Source: GCA-016699975 sp964420045
Lineage (GTDB): Bacteria; Patescibacteriota; Minisyncoccia; Moranbacterales; UBA1568
Direction of reading: 5' to 3'
DNA: 33,416 nucleotides
NCBI GenBank assembly: GCA_964420045.1
Contig: CAYQPQ010000015.1
Coordinates: forward strand, 1-33,416
The notes under the pieces were generated by a model that was not told where the DNA came from, did no database searches, and was given only the letters and a program-made list of their open reading frames with translations. Below are positions 8,439-15,997 of this stretch, one piece after another. Each line of letters starts with the position of its first letter. Within the stretch, counting starts at the first letter, position 1. Position numbers and translations under genes: made by a program.

Positions 8439-10115
8439 CTACCCTCGCTTCACCGGCAACTCGACGAAGAATGTCGAGCCTTTGCCGGCGCCTTCGGAGG
8501 TGACGCCGATATGACCGCCTTGGGCTTCGATCATAGACTTGCCGACATAGAGCCCAAGACCGGTGCCGCTTACATGCATCTTCCCGCTCTCCTTGCCGCG
8601 AGAAAACTTCTGAAACAAGGCGGACATCATATCAGGATCAATGCCAACGCCGGTATCCGTAACCGAAATACGGATGAAATCCGCCATGCCTTCCACATGC
8701 ACCCGCACGCTTCCGGTTGCTGTATATTTAATCGCATTATCGATAAGATTTGAAACCACTTCGAACGCTTTCTGTCTATCAATCCACGCCGGGACCAATG
8801 TGTCCTGCGGAACTTCGAACGTCAATTCGAGTCCTTTCTTTTTCGCCACAAGAGCAAATGTATCGCGCAACTCATTGAGAAACTCCGGAATATTCACCTC
8901 TGCGTATTCGTATTTGAGTCGACCCGATTCCATGCGAGAAATATTGAGCAAGTCTTCCACGAGATGCACGATGCGATCATTTGCCGTATAGATCTTGTCG
9001 AGCACATCCGCAATAGGCGCCGGAACCTTTCCATACGACCCTTCAAGCAAAAGCGAGACAAATCCCTTTATTGCCGTCAATGGCGTCCGCAACTGATGCG
9101 ACGCAATCGAAATAAACTCCGTCTTCGACTGATCAAGCCGCTTCAGCTCCACATTCGCCGCCGCAAGCTTATCCGTCACAATCTGCAACTCCTCTTTCCG
9201 CCGAATCTCATTCTTCACCGAGCGAATAAGCATGCTTCCGAAAAGAATCGAGAAAAGAAACGTGAGTGATGTCAACACAAAGTTTATTCGAGACTTCACA
9301 AAGAAGAGCTGTGAACCAATAAGGATAGCTAGCCCGATAACGAGCGCCTGCACCGCGAGCACTTTCACATTGAACGCCTGGTATCGAACCATGAGATACC
9401 CAAGAAACCCCATGAAAACCGGCATGCCAAACAAACCATAATGAATCAGTCCAAAATCTTTCATTAAGCCATGATCCACGAGAAAACTTGCCAAGAATCC
9501 GCTTATAAAGAATGAGAGTAGAAAAAATTCGACCCCAAATCCAAAAAACAGCATCTGTCTCTTCATATCACGAGTTAATCCTTGCTGCCGAACTCGGGAA
9601 AATATCAAAAACATGATCCAGAAAAACGCGATAAAGCCGACAAGGTAATAGTAGTTTGTGAAATAGAATCCTTCATTTGGAATGCCGCAATCGACCAAGC
9701 TAAATGTTGCCAAATTGTAGGCGGTTGGCGTGAGAAGCACAATCGGGAGAAACAAAATACCGAGTGCCGACTTAACCCGCCACGAAACATCGCCCTTATC
9801 GAGAAACGCGAAGACAAAATACACACTCAAAAGTGAAATGAGCGCGTACAATATACCAAAGAACGACCACACAAAGAAAATAATGTCGCTCTTATTACTC
9901 ACCCATGTCACCAAATCGCACAACACCCAAAACAAAAATGCAATAGAGATGAGAAACAGAAGACGAGCCGCGAGCATCCCGCGATTGTTCAGATATACAA
10001 AAGCGCCAATCAAAAGGGCAATAATTGCCGTCGGAATATGCGAATAGTACAAAAGAGGCGGTGCCTCGGATGAAAAAAAGAAAAATTGCGGATCCGGAAA
10101 GCCAGGACAAACCAT
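8439..10115 (-). CDS. Membrane sensor histidine kinase
   Basis: The 558-residue protein has an N-terminal sensor of about eight or nine transmembrane helices (residues 25-300), then a short coiled linker and a complete histidine kinase core. The HisKA motif is SIASHQLRTPLTAIKG with phosphoacceptor H340. The ATP-binding domain has the N box (SNLIDNAIKYT), G1 (TDTGVGID), F box (FQKFSRG) and G2 (GTGLGLY). The multi-helix sensor suggests a membrane or hydrophobic signal. I chose the ATG at 10115; a TTG at 10130 is possible. No Shine-Dalgarno is visible. A small inverted-repeat element ends 30 bp upstream, so the native promoter may be displaced. The receiver protein at 6750-7235 is a possible partner. 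Confidence 0.93.
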   Translation of the reverse strand: MVCPGFPDPQFFFFSSEAPPLLYYSHIPTAIIALLIGAFVYLNNRGMLAARLLFLISIAFLFWVLCDLVTWVSNKSDIIFFVWSFFGILYALISLLSVYFVFAFLDKGDVSWRVKSALGILFLPIVLLTPTAYNLATFSLVDCGIPNEGFYFTNYYYLVGFIAFFWIMFLIFSRVRQQGLTRDMKRQMLFFGFGVEFFLLSFFISGFLASFLVDHGLMKDFGLIHYGLFGMPVFMGFLGYLMVRYQAFNVKVLAVQALVIGLAILIGSQLFFVKSRINFVLTSLTFLFSILFGSMLIRSVKNEIRRKEELQIVTDKLAAANVELKRLDQSKTEFISIASHQLRTPLTAIKGFVSLLLEGSYGKVPAPIADVLDKIYTANDRIVHLVEDLLNISRMESGRLKYEYAEVNIPEFLNELRDTFALVAKKKGLELTFEVPQDTLVPAWIDRQKAFEVVSNLIDNAIKYTATGSVRVHVEGMADFIRISVTDTGVGIDPDMMSALFQKFSRGKESGKMHVSGTGLGLYVGKSMIEAQGGHIGVTSEGAGKGSTFFVELPVKRG

Positions 10116-10139
10116 ATAAGAGAATGCCAAATCGATTTA

Positions 10140-10270
10140 TGTTTTAGGACTTACGCGTTTGAGTACAGTTCAAGGAAAACACGAGGAACGGGGTAAGCAG
10201 TAGCGATATACTGCGTCGAGTGCCAGAGTGTTTGACGCCGAAATGTGCCAAACGCGTAAGTCCTATGTTT
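10140..10270. mobile_element. MITE-like non-autonomous element with target duplication
   Basis: The element at 10145-10265 is 121 bp long. It is bounded by 17-bp perfect terminal inverted repeats, TAGGACTTACGCGTTTG at 10145-10161 and its reverse complement at 10249-10265. Directly outside, the 5-bp sequence TGTTT occurs on both sides (10140-10144 and 10266-10270), as expected for a target-site duplication. The interior has no coding frame of note but contains a small hairpin (GCAGTA / TACTGC). No transposase is present in the window. It lies between the 3' end of the acetyltransferase gene and the start of the histidine kinase gene. A structured RNA is the alternative, but the flanking direct repeat favours transposition. 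Confidence 0.75.
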
Positions 10271-10297
10271 GTTTAAGTATATCACAATTGAGAAAAT

Positions 10298-10879
10298 CTA
10301 TCTGACATCCCACACAACATAATCGTACGGTTCATTGCCACCAAAGTGCCATTTTGTAATGTGTCGCACATGAGCATCCGTATACATCTTTTGGATGAGT
10401 CCACTCAGATCACTCCCGGCAGCCTTCCGAGCATGGGCTGATATTCGATCATATTCACCTTCCCGATGCGATACTTCCTTGCGAAATGCCTCGAGAAGCT
10501 GTGCCCCGCCTTTTCGTCCGGCACACTTCGGATCAATACCAATAGTTTCAAGATAGAAGCAAGCAGGGTCATACCGCAATTCCGAATCATATTCTCGAAG
10601 ATCGGCATAGACTTCGGAAAGCGGGCGACCAAGCAAATATCCGACAGATGCACCCCCTTCTCGAAGAAAGATATGCACCGCACTCTCTTGTCGCAGCATT
10701 TCACTGTAATATTCCTTTGCATCCGGATACTGCCACCCAACCGGATAGCATCGCTGCTCAAGAGAGAGAATATCCTCCAAAGCCCGAGCATCAAAATTCT
10801 GAACCATGGCAATATCAAACAGCTGTTTCTCACCTCTACACGCAGAGCCATCTTTCAAGACGGATTCTTTTTCCAGCAT
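10298..10879 (-). CDS. GNAT-family N-acetyltransferase-like protein
   Basis: The 193-residue protein looks like a GCN5-related acetyltransferase, which moves the acetyl group of acetyl-CoA to an amine. The segment SVGYLLGRPLSEVY resembles the beta-4 strand region, and FYLETIGIDPKCAGRKGGAQLLEAF resembles the strand followed by the acetyl-CoA binding loop (Q/R-x-x-G-x-G/A, here CAGRKGGA). The substrate is unknown. The start is uncertain: ATG 10879 is listed, but GTG 10909 lies only 12 bp after the EamA stop and would add ten residues, and neither has a clear Shine-Dalgarno. It is the last gene of the ligase-exporter-acetyltransferase operon. Confidence 0.75.
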   Translation of the reverse strand: MLEKESVLKDGSACRGEKQLFDIAMVQNFDARALEDILSLEQRCYPVGWQYPDAKEYYSEMLRQESAVHIFLREGGASVGYLLGRPLSEVYADLREYDSELRYDPACFYLETIGIDPKCAGRKGGAQLLEAFRKEVSHREGEYDRISAHARKAAGSDLSGLIQKMYTDAHVRHITKWHFGGNEPYDYVVWDVR

Positions 10880-10921
10880 AAAATCTAAAAAGAAAGAAAA
10901 ATGAATCACCTTAACACGGCT

Positions 10922-11860
10922 TTATGCGTGCTGTATGAGATACACACCGAAAATCATGAGCGCCATAGCAAATACCTTTACTCGCATTCCTTGAAATTGC
11001 GCACGACACATTGGTTCCAAAGCTCGGAGCCGTTTCCATGGCATCACTCTCCCAACAACAAACAACCCAAGCGCAATGAGGACAATAAAGAAAGGCTGAA
11101 GACTCTCCACAGCCGCTACAAGAGAAACGGGACCGAGACTCGTCGCAAGATTCGAGAAAAACTCGCCGGCCAGTTGAAGAAATTCGATGCTGATAAAAAA
11201 CAAAAAAAATGTCCGGCAAGTTTTATGAAATCTACGTCGGAATCGTCTCGGAAGAAAGAAAATATAACCAAGTATTCCTCCGCCAACAATGCCAAAATTA
11301 TAGAAGAGATACCCGCTCCAATATGTTGAGTGTTCATACACTCCTTTGAGACATACCATCGAGAGGCCCATAAGAAAGACGGCGACCAACATGTACTTCG
11401 AAACAGAGGGAAGAAGACCCGTATCAACCCCCTCAGAGAAAGAGAGTGCAAGAGCCCCGACAAAGAGCAGGAGAATACCAAAGTATTCCAAAGCATCCAG
11501 TCGTTCCCCAAGGAGCACAAATGCCAGTATCGGAACGGCGGCAACGAGCAAATTCCAAAGCATCGATATTACGGACATATCACCAAAAGAAAATACCACT
11601 TTGAAATAGAAAAAGAGCGATGAAATATGAAGGATCCCGCCAAGAACGGCAATCCCGGCTATCAATCCCGATTCGGGGTATTCAAAACCAACAAACGGCA
11701 GAGATGCCCAAAGCATCGCCTGCATGACACCAGACACAACAGTCGGCTCAATAGGATGAGAGAAAATGCCATCCTTGCTCAAATACATATCGAGAACCTG
11801 CACGACCGCCCCAATAATGGCACCAGCGATTGCAAACAGAAACCACAATTGTTCTGACAT
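10922..11860 (-). CDS. EamA/DMT-family transporter
   Basis: The 312-residue protein has about ten predicted transmembrane helices in two five-helix halves, as in the drug/metabolite transporter superfamily (EamA repeats). The first half ends with ILAFVLLGERLDALEYFGILLLFVGA, the usual PxxA-x(n)-GE-x(n)-G signature before the last helix of each repeat; the second half has SLGPVSLVAAVESLQPFFIVLIALG. Such proteins often export amino acids or small metabolites. It starts one base after the stop codon of the PurD-like ligase gene, so the two are co-transcribed and probably translationally coupled. The cargo may be the product of the ligase or acetyltransferase; that is inference. Confidence 0.88.
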   Translation of the reverse strand: MSEQLWFLFAIAGAIIGAVVQVLDMYLSKDGIFSHPIEPTVVSGVMQAMLWASLPFVGFEYPESGLIAGIAVLGGILHISSLFFYFKVVFSFGDMSVISMLWNLLVAAVPILAFVLLGERLDALEYFGILLLFVGALALSFSEGVDTGLLPSVSKYMLVAVFLMGLSMVCLKGVYEHSTYWSGYLFYNFGIVGGGILGYIFFLPRRFRRRFHKTCRTFFLFFISIEFLQLAGEFFSNLATSLGPVSLVAAVESLQPFFIVLIALGLFVVGRVMPWKRLRALEPMCRAQFQGMRVKVFAMALMIFGVYLIQHA

Positions 11861-11861
11861 A

Positions 11862-13169
11862 TCAGTTTTTCGGAGAAAGATATCCCCACTTTTCCAAGAG
11901 TGCCCGTTCCTGCTTCAAGAACTTCTCACCGATATCCGTTCGATAGAATTTCTTTGGAATAACGATTTTTTCAGCTAATGAATACGCTTGCCGCTGCGCA
12001 TCTTCTACCGCCCTTCCAACACCACTCACATCAAGAACAAATCCTCGTTTTCCAGAAATATAGAGATTGCCCCGCTTATTCATCGAAAGTTCTTCAATAT
12101 GGATTCGATTCAATTCGTCCATTGTGAGCTGTTCCTTAAAGAACACAGCAGAACCCCGCACAGAATATCTCTGAGATACAGCAGTATACGGGAAGGGCGG
12201 TGTTGCCAAGAGAACAATAACTCCAAATCCTTTCCTATATCTCAGATTATATGATTTTCCATCAGCCACTGCCTTAAGAAATTCCCCCCACGGAGAGATA
12301 TGGAGACTTGCTTGCAACTGCGTTGACGGCGAACCAAACCGAGCTGTTGCCTCCAATGGATAAATAGCACCTTGGTCAACAATGCAGTTGATATCAAAAT
12401 CTCCATGAAAACCTATTTTCTGCAAATAGCCTTTCAATTTTGCAAGTGTCTTTTGAAAAAGTACGTTATTTTCATTGTCATCGTACCACATGAGAGTTCC
12501 CATTTCATCAGTCTTTGGACCAAGTCCTCCAACACATAAACTCTTATACTCAATATTCATCTCAATCGGACCAACCCAATCATGTCCATTAAAATAGCGT
12601 GCGACACCAATCTCAACGCCATATTTTCTCTTTTGAAGCTGGACAGAAGAAGCATCCTTTTTGTTATATTTCTTATACGATTTTAAGATCTCAATTACGT
12701 CGCTTCCATCATCCATGTGACCGACGTAGTTGAATATCTTGGAAACATGTCCGTTCTGCTTTACCACCCATTCGCCCCTGTTTTTTTTCACGAATGCAAT
12801 CGCTTCATCAAGTGATCGAAAGCTTTTCGACGGTATAGTAGCAATACCGCACTCCGAAAGGATTTTCTCCCCAAATGCCCGATCATCTTCCAATTTGTCG
12901 CCCAACTCACACCCGCCAACCACAGAATATCCCTGTGCTCGCAGTCGATCTTGATCCCGACCGTACCCCGTGCTGTCAAATACGACCAAGCCCGCCTTTC
13001 CAACCCACTTGAGCTCTCGCTTCCAATCATCCGTCTTTGTTACCATCCCTTCAAGATTTTGCCGCTGATCCTTATCGCGAATAAAAAGTTTCACATCATG
13101 CCCCTCTTGTTTGAGGCGATAACATAAGTCTCCTCCGGATAAGTCTCGCGATACAAACAATACACGCAT
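11862..13169 (-). CDS. PurD-like ATP-grasp ligase
   Basis: The 435-residue protein resembles phosphoribosylamine-glycine ligase (PurD) over its whole length. It has an N-terminal Rossmann-like domain (MRVLFVSRDLSGGDLCYRL), a domain entry segment (CELGDKLEDDRAFGEKIL), an ATP-grasp core (GEWVVKQNG), a GLGPKTDEMGT loop that matches the GPNTGGMG segment of PurD, and PLEATARFGSPSTQ, which matches the metal-binding E-x-N-A-R-F-G-D-P-E-T-Q motif with changes. The Lys/Gly-rich loop of PurD (KADGLAAGKG) is not conserved, and no other purine gene is nearby, so a different acceptor is plausible. ATG 13169 has GGGGGA about ten bases upstream and a promoter at 13217-13245. It heads the operon with the EamA and GNAT genes. 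Confidence 0.8.
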   Translation of the reverse strand: MRVLFVSRDLSGGDLCYRLKQEGHDVKLFIRDKDQRQNLEGMVTKTDDWKRELKWVGKAGLVVFDSTGYGRDQDRLRAQGYSVVGGCELGDKLEDDRAFGEKILSECGIATIPSKSFRSLDEAIAFVKKNRGEWVVKQNGHVSKIFNYVGHMDDGSDVIEILKSYKKYNKKDASSVQLQKRKYGVEIGVARYFNGHDWVGPIEMNIEYKSLCVGGLGPKTDEMGTLMWYDDNENNVLFQKTLAKLKGYLQKIGFHGDFDINCIVDQGAIYPLEATARFGSPSTQLQASLHISPWGEFLKAVADGKSYNLRYRKGFGVIVLLATPPFPYTAVSQRYSVRGSAVFFKEQLTMDELNRIHIEELSMNKRGNLYISGKRGFVLDVSGVGRAVEDAQRQAYSLAEKIVIPKKFYRTDIGEKFLKQERALLEKWGYLSPKN

Positions 13170-13216
13170 ATAGATAAATCCCCCGTAGCATCCCAACCAT
13201 TAAAAGTGAACCTGCT

Positions 13217-13245
13217 TTTATATCACGAAATACTATCTGTGTCAA
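13217..13245 (-). promoter_or_regulatory. Promoter of the ligase-EamA-GNAT operon
   Basis: Read on the minus strand, a perfect TTGACA -35 box (13240-13245) is followed by a 17-bp spacer and a TATAAA -10 box (13217-13222). Transcription would begin near 13210, about 40 bases before the ligase ATG. Confidence 0.75.
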
Positions 13246-13254
13246 TAATAAAAG

Positions 13255-13283
13255 TCAAAAAAAATGGACAATACTGTCCATTT
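13255..13283 (-). terminator. Intrinsic terminator after the Cys-rich protein gene
   Basis: On the minus strand a 9-bp stem AAATGGACA / TGTCCATTT with a 4-base loop (arms 13275-13283 and 13262-13270) runs straight into a T-tract. It lies about 115 bp after the stop at 13396 and just before the next promoter. Confidence 0.8.
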
Positions 13284-13395
13284 GAGAAGCCCTTATATTC
13301 GCGAAAATCCCGATAATTCCCTTCCTTTAGATGTAAATATCGGCTTCACCATAGAGAAACACTTTGGAAATTCTGTCAAATTCTTTCGAATACAC

Positions 13396-13933
13396 CTAGT
13401 TCATTTGTACGGAATCACGCTCTTCGGGAGAATCTTCCATTGGAACATCATCTCCGGAGTCCTCAGTTGTTCCGCCGTCTTCCAGAGCCGACTCGTCCGG
13501 CGAGGGGGGCAGCATCCTCCGGAACAAATCCCGGGCCAACACAGGTCTCGCCCTCCGGCACGGTATCATCGGAGCAGAATGTCTCCGTACACTCCGCCTC
13601 TCCCGGTCGACACGACAAATCGGCACATTCCGGCGCATCGAGCGATCCGGAAGCGCATGCTTCCGGGAACGCATAGGCTTTCCTTTCAACAGTTTTGTAA
13701 TAGGACGTTTCTGTTGGAACATCTTCCTCGCCGCACGATCCGTCTTCGGTATCGCAGATATCCCGAGCAAAGCATGCCGAGCTCTCCGGAGAGCATGTAA
13801 CCTCTATGTCAACAAAGTAGTCCCGCGCGATAAAAATCCGGTAGAAGGTCGCAAAAACCGACAGGGCGACCGAAAAGAAGAATATTCCGAAAAACCATTT
13901 TGAATGAGTTTTTTCTTGTCTTTCTGTTTCCAT
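13396..13933 (-). pseudogene. Cys-rich membrane-anchored protein, apparently frameshifted
   Basis: The gene starts at ATG 13933 with a short basic head (METERQEKTHSK), one transmembrane helix (about residues 13-33, FGIFFFSVALSVFATFY) and an extracellular acidic domain with ten Cys residues, suggesting five disulfides. I do not recognise the family. The first frame stops at 13463 after an uncharacteristic basic end (AGRVGSGRRRNN). A one-base shift at a run of six C residues on the coding strand (13504-13509) continues instead into an acidic tail (SPDESALEDGGTTED...) that ends at 13396 and fits the rest of the protein. The intact product would be about 178 residues. This could be a sequencing error in the homopolymer, slippage-based expression control, or true decay. 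It follows rnc by 84 bp. Confidence 0.65.
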
Positions 13934-14017
13934 GGCAATGGTATTGATATTGCAAATACCTCCTCTTCCACATTGCCCCAAGTATACCAGAAACCGCGAC
14001 GCACCGAAAGACTAGCA

Positions 14018-14710
14018 TCACCAGCTCTTTTTCTTGAGGGCGTTCTTGGCGGCATCGCGTTGCGCTTCTTGCTTGGAGTTCCCGGTGCCCTCGGCGACCA
14101 GGTCGTCTCCCACATATGCACCAGCGGTAAAGCATTTGTCATGATCGGGACCCGACTCGGACAGCACGCGATAGGACGGCGTCATACCAAGGCGCGTCTG
14201 CGCCTGCTCCTGAAATTCGCTCTTCGGATCGGCATAGAGCTTCTGCTCGAATACTTCCGGAAGATGACTCACGATAACGCGAAGGATAAAGTCTCGAGCG
14301 GCATCATAGCCCTGGTCGAGGTAGAGTGCACCAATAATCGCCTCCATCGCGTTCGCCACCAAATATTGGCGAGATCGCCCCGTATCCTTCGACTCGCCCC
14401 GACTCATCATGAGAAACGGCTCGATACCGATTTCCGCCCCCACGCGGGCGAGCATCTCGCCATTTACGAGCGCGGCGCGCCAACTCGTCAGTTCTCCTTC
14501 GGGATTGGGATAGTGATGAAAAAGATATTCGGTCACCACAAGCTCAAGTACAGCATCTCCCAAAAATTCCAACCGCTCATTGTGATCGAGCGGATAATTT
14601 CGATGCTCATTCAGATACGAACGATGCGTGAATGCGGTTTGAAAAAACTCCACCTGGCGAATATCCACACCCAACACGCGAGCCACTTCCTTACGATCAA
14701 ATTCTTTCAT
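14018..14710 (-). CDS. rnc: Ribonuclease III
   Basis: RNase III cleaves double-stranded RNA in rRNA processing and mRNA turnover. The 230-residue protein has the signature HNERLEFLGDAVLEL with catalytic E45, E48 and D52, a second acidic cluster in ANAMEAIIGALYLDQGYD, and a C-terminal double-stranded RNA-binding domain from about residue 160 (DPKSEFQEQAQ ... GTGNSKQEAQRDAAKNAL). ATG 14710 has GGGAGA about nine bases upstream and gives a normal N-terminus; in-frame codons further upstream to 14785 are unlikely to be used. It is separated from nusB by a 461-bp gap with repeats. Confidence 0.95.
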   Translation of the reverse strand: MKEFDRKEVARVLGVDIRQVEFFQTAFTHRSYLNEHRNYPLDHNERLEFLGDAVLELVVTEYLFHHYPNPEGELTSWRAALVNGEMLARVGAEIGIEPFLMMSRGESKDTGRSRQYLVANAMEAIIGALYLDQGYDAARDFILRVIVSHLPEVFEQKLYADPKSEFQEQAQTRLGMTPSYRVLSESGPDHDKCFTAGAYVGDDLVAEGTGNSKQEAQRDAAKNALKKKSW

Positions 14711-15171
14711 ATTAGAGAATCTCCCAAGAAAAGCGCGACACTCTCTCAAAACTCCAGGGAATGCCCAGCTCATGCCGGGAAACATATTATAGATTATCTC
14801 TCATCTGACACCAGCGCAGCATTCTTTGTCATTCCAAACCTCCACAATCCCCATTTCTTATCACCTCGGTCAGTCCCTTGTCGCCCTGATTCATTTCCTG
14901 TCCCCCGATTGACAGTCCATCATCTCGATTGATTCCCTGTCATCCCGGTTGATTCTGTGTCATCCCGACCGAAGCGGAGGGATCTCAACATACTGAGAGC
15001 CTGTTTCAAAAGCCTGTATTCTGTTGCAATTCCGAAATATCAACTCTAAAACATTCAGATTCATCGACTTCGCTCGGCTCGGAATGACACGTCTTTACCA
15101 ATACCGCCAGATCACTCTCCTCTTTGAAAACTCCAATCGAAACAGAGCACACCACAACAAAACGAGCAATC
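14711..15171. repeat. Gene-free gap between rnc and nusB with degenerate repeats
   Basis: No gene is seen in these 461 bp. The middle holds about five degenerate direct repeats of 20-23 bp from 14866 to 14969, with the clearest units TGATTCCCTGTCATCCCGGT (14930-14949) and TGATTCTGTGTCATCCCGAC (14950-14969). The last unit runs into GAAGCGGAGGGATCT. About 75 bp further on, at 15059-15090, a diverged inverted copy of that last part occurs (TCGACTTCGCTCGG...GGAATGACA). A minus-strand TATAAT at 14786-14791 may belong to the rnc promoter. Confidence 0.7.
14786..14791 (-). promoter_or_regulatory. Possible -10 box for rnc
   Basis: A perfect TATAAT on the minus strand lies 75 bp upstream of the rnc ATG. 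There is no good -35 box at the usual distance, so this is weak. Confidence 0.35.
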
Positions 15172-15705
15172 TCACTCCGCGTCATCCGAATCAATCCGCT
15201 CGGTCTTCATATCTTCCGGATGCTCTTCCAGCTCTTTCAGCTTCAGCGCGGCGCGGCGCTTCTCGCTCGAGTCATCCTTCATAGGCTCCCCCATCTCCCG
15301 ATAGATTGTCCCCAAGACGCCATTGATAAACCGCGGCGAACTGTCGCTGCCGAATGTCTTGGAAAGTTCGATGGCTTCGTTTATGGCAACCTTTGGCGGG
15401 ACCTCATCGTAGTTGCCATACAACAATTCAAAAATCCCAAGTCGCAACACATTGCGATCAATAACCGTCACTTGATCGATCGGCCACTCGGGCGCGCACT
15501 TTTCGATAAGCTGGTCGATAACTTTGCGATGCGCAAGCGTCCCCTCGACCAGGACGCGCGTAAACGAGGCGTCTTCGAGCCCCGGCGCGAACTCTTCGAG
15601 ATTCCGGCGAGCGATATCCGCCATTTCCGATTCATCGCTCTTTCGGAAATCCCATTCAAAAAGCGCTTGCATTGCCACCGACCGTTGAAGGTGCCGATTC
15701 GCCAT
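15172..15705 (-). CDS. nusB: Transcription antitermination factor NusB
   Basis: NusB binds boxA RNA with ribosomal protein S10 to support antitermination and rRNA synthesis. The 177-residue protein shows the NusB fold signature: the N-terminal RSVAMQALFEWDF helix, the IDQVTVIDRNVLRLGIFELLYG helix and the closing VAINEAIELSKTFGSDSSPRFINGVLG segment that is the strongest family motif. A charged tail of about 30 residues follows (SSEKRRAALKLKELEEH). It lies 41 bp after rpmF, in the rnhB-rpmF-nusB-rnc order. No Shine-Dalgarno is visible at ATG 15705. Confidence 0.95.
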   Translation of the reverse strand: MANRHLQRSVAMQALFEWDFRKSDESEMADIARRNLEEFAPGLEDASFTRVLVEGTLAHRKVIDQLIEKCAPEWPIDQVTVIDRNVLRLGIFELLYGNYDEVPPKVAINEAIELSKTFGSDSSPRFINGVLGTIYREMGEPMKDDSSEKRRAALKLKELEEHPEDMKTERIDSDDAE

Positions 15706-15746
15706 ATTTCAAGAAACAAGCAAACTATAGAACCACCAAAGAAAGG

Positions 15747-15959
15747 CTATTTCTGATCCTTTTTTGCCGCTACTGCCACTTTTTTCATCGTATCCACATA
15801 CTCGCGATTTTTGTAGAAACCACATTTCGGGCACACGCGATGCGCCAAAATACTCGCTCCGCATTTCGGGCACGCAACGCCATTCTTCGCAGTTTTTACA
15901 TAGCGAACACGCCCGCGAGCCTGTCGCGCTTTGGAGTGCCTCTGTTTCGGTACTGACAT
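15747..15959 (-). CDS. rpmF: 50S ribosomal protein L32
   Basis: The 70-residue protein begins MSVPKQRHSKARQARGR and carries the L32 zinc ribbon with four Cys (CPKCG ... HRVCPKCGFYKNREYV). It is slightly longer than the usual 56-60 residues because of a Lys/Ala-rich tail. It is a component of the large ribosomal subunit near the peptidyl transferase region. It lies 38 bp after rnhB. Confidence 0.97.
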   Translation of the reverse strand: MSVPKQRHSKARQARGRVRYVKTAKNGVACPKCGASILAHRVCPKCGFYKNREYVDTMKKVAVAAKKDQK

Positions 15960-15997
15960 AGGATATTCTCAATGGAAAACACGTGTCCCAAAGTCTA

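Noticed and set aside
10145..10265. Intrinsic terminator made by the long inverted repeat
   Set aside because: The arms are 87 bp apart, there is no T-tract, and a flanking duplication is present, which fits a mobile element better.
14866..14969. CRISPR array
   Set aside because: Units are adjacent without unique spacers and are degenerate; no cas gene is present.
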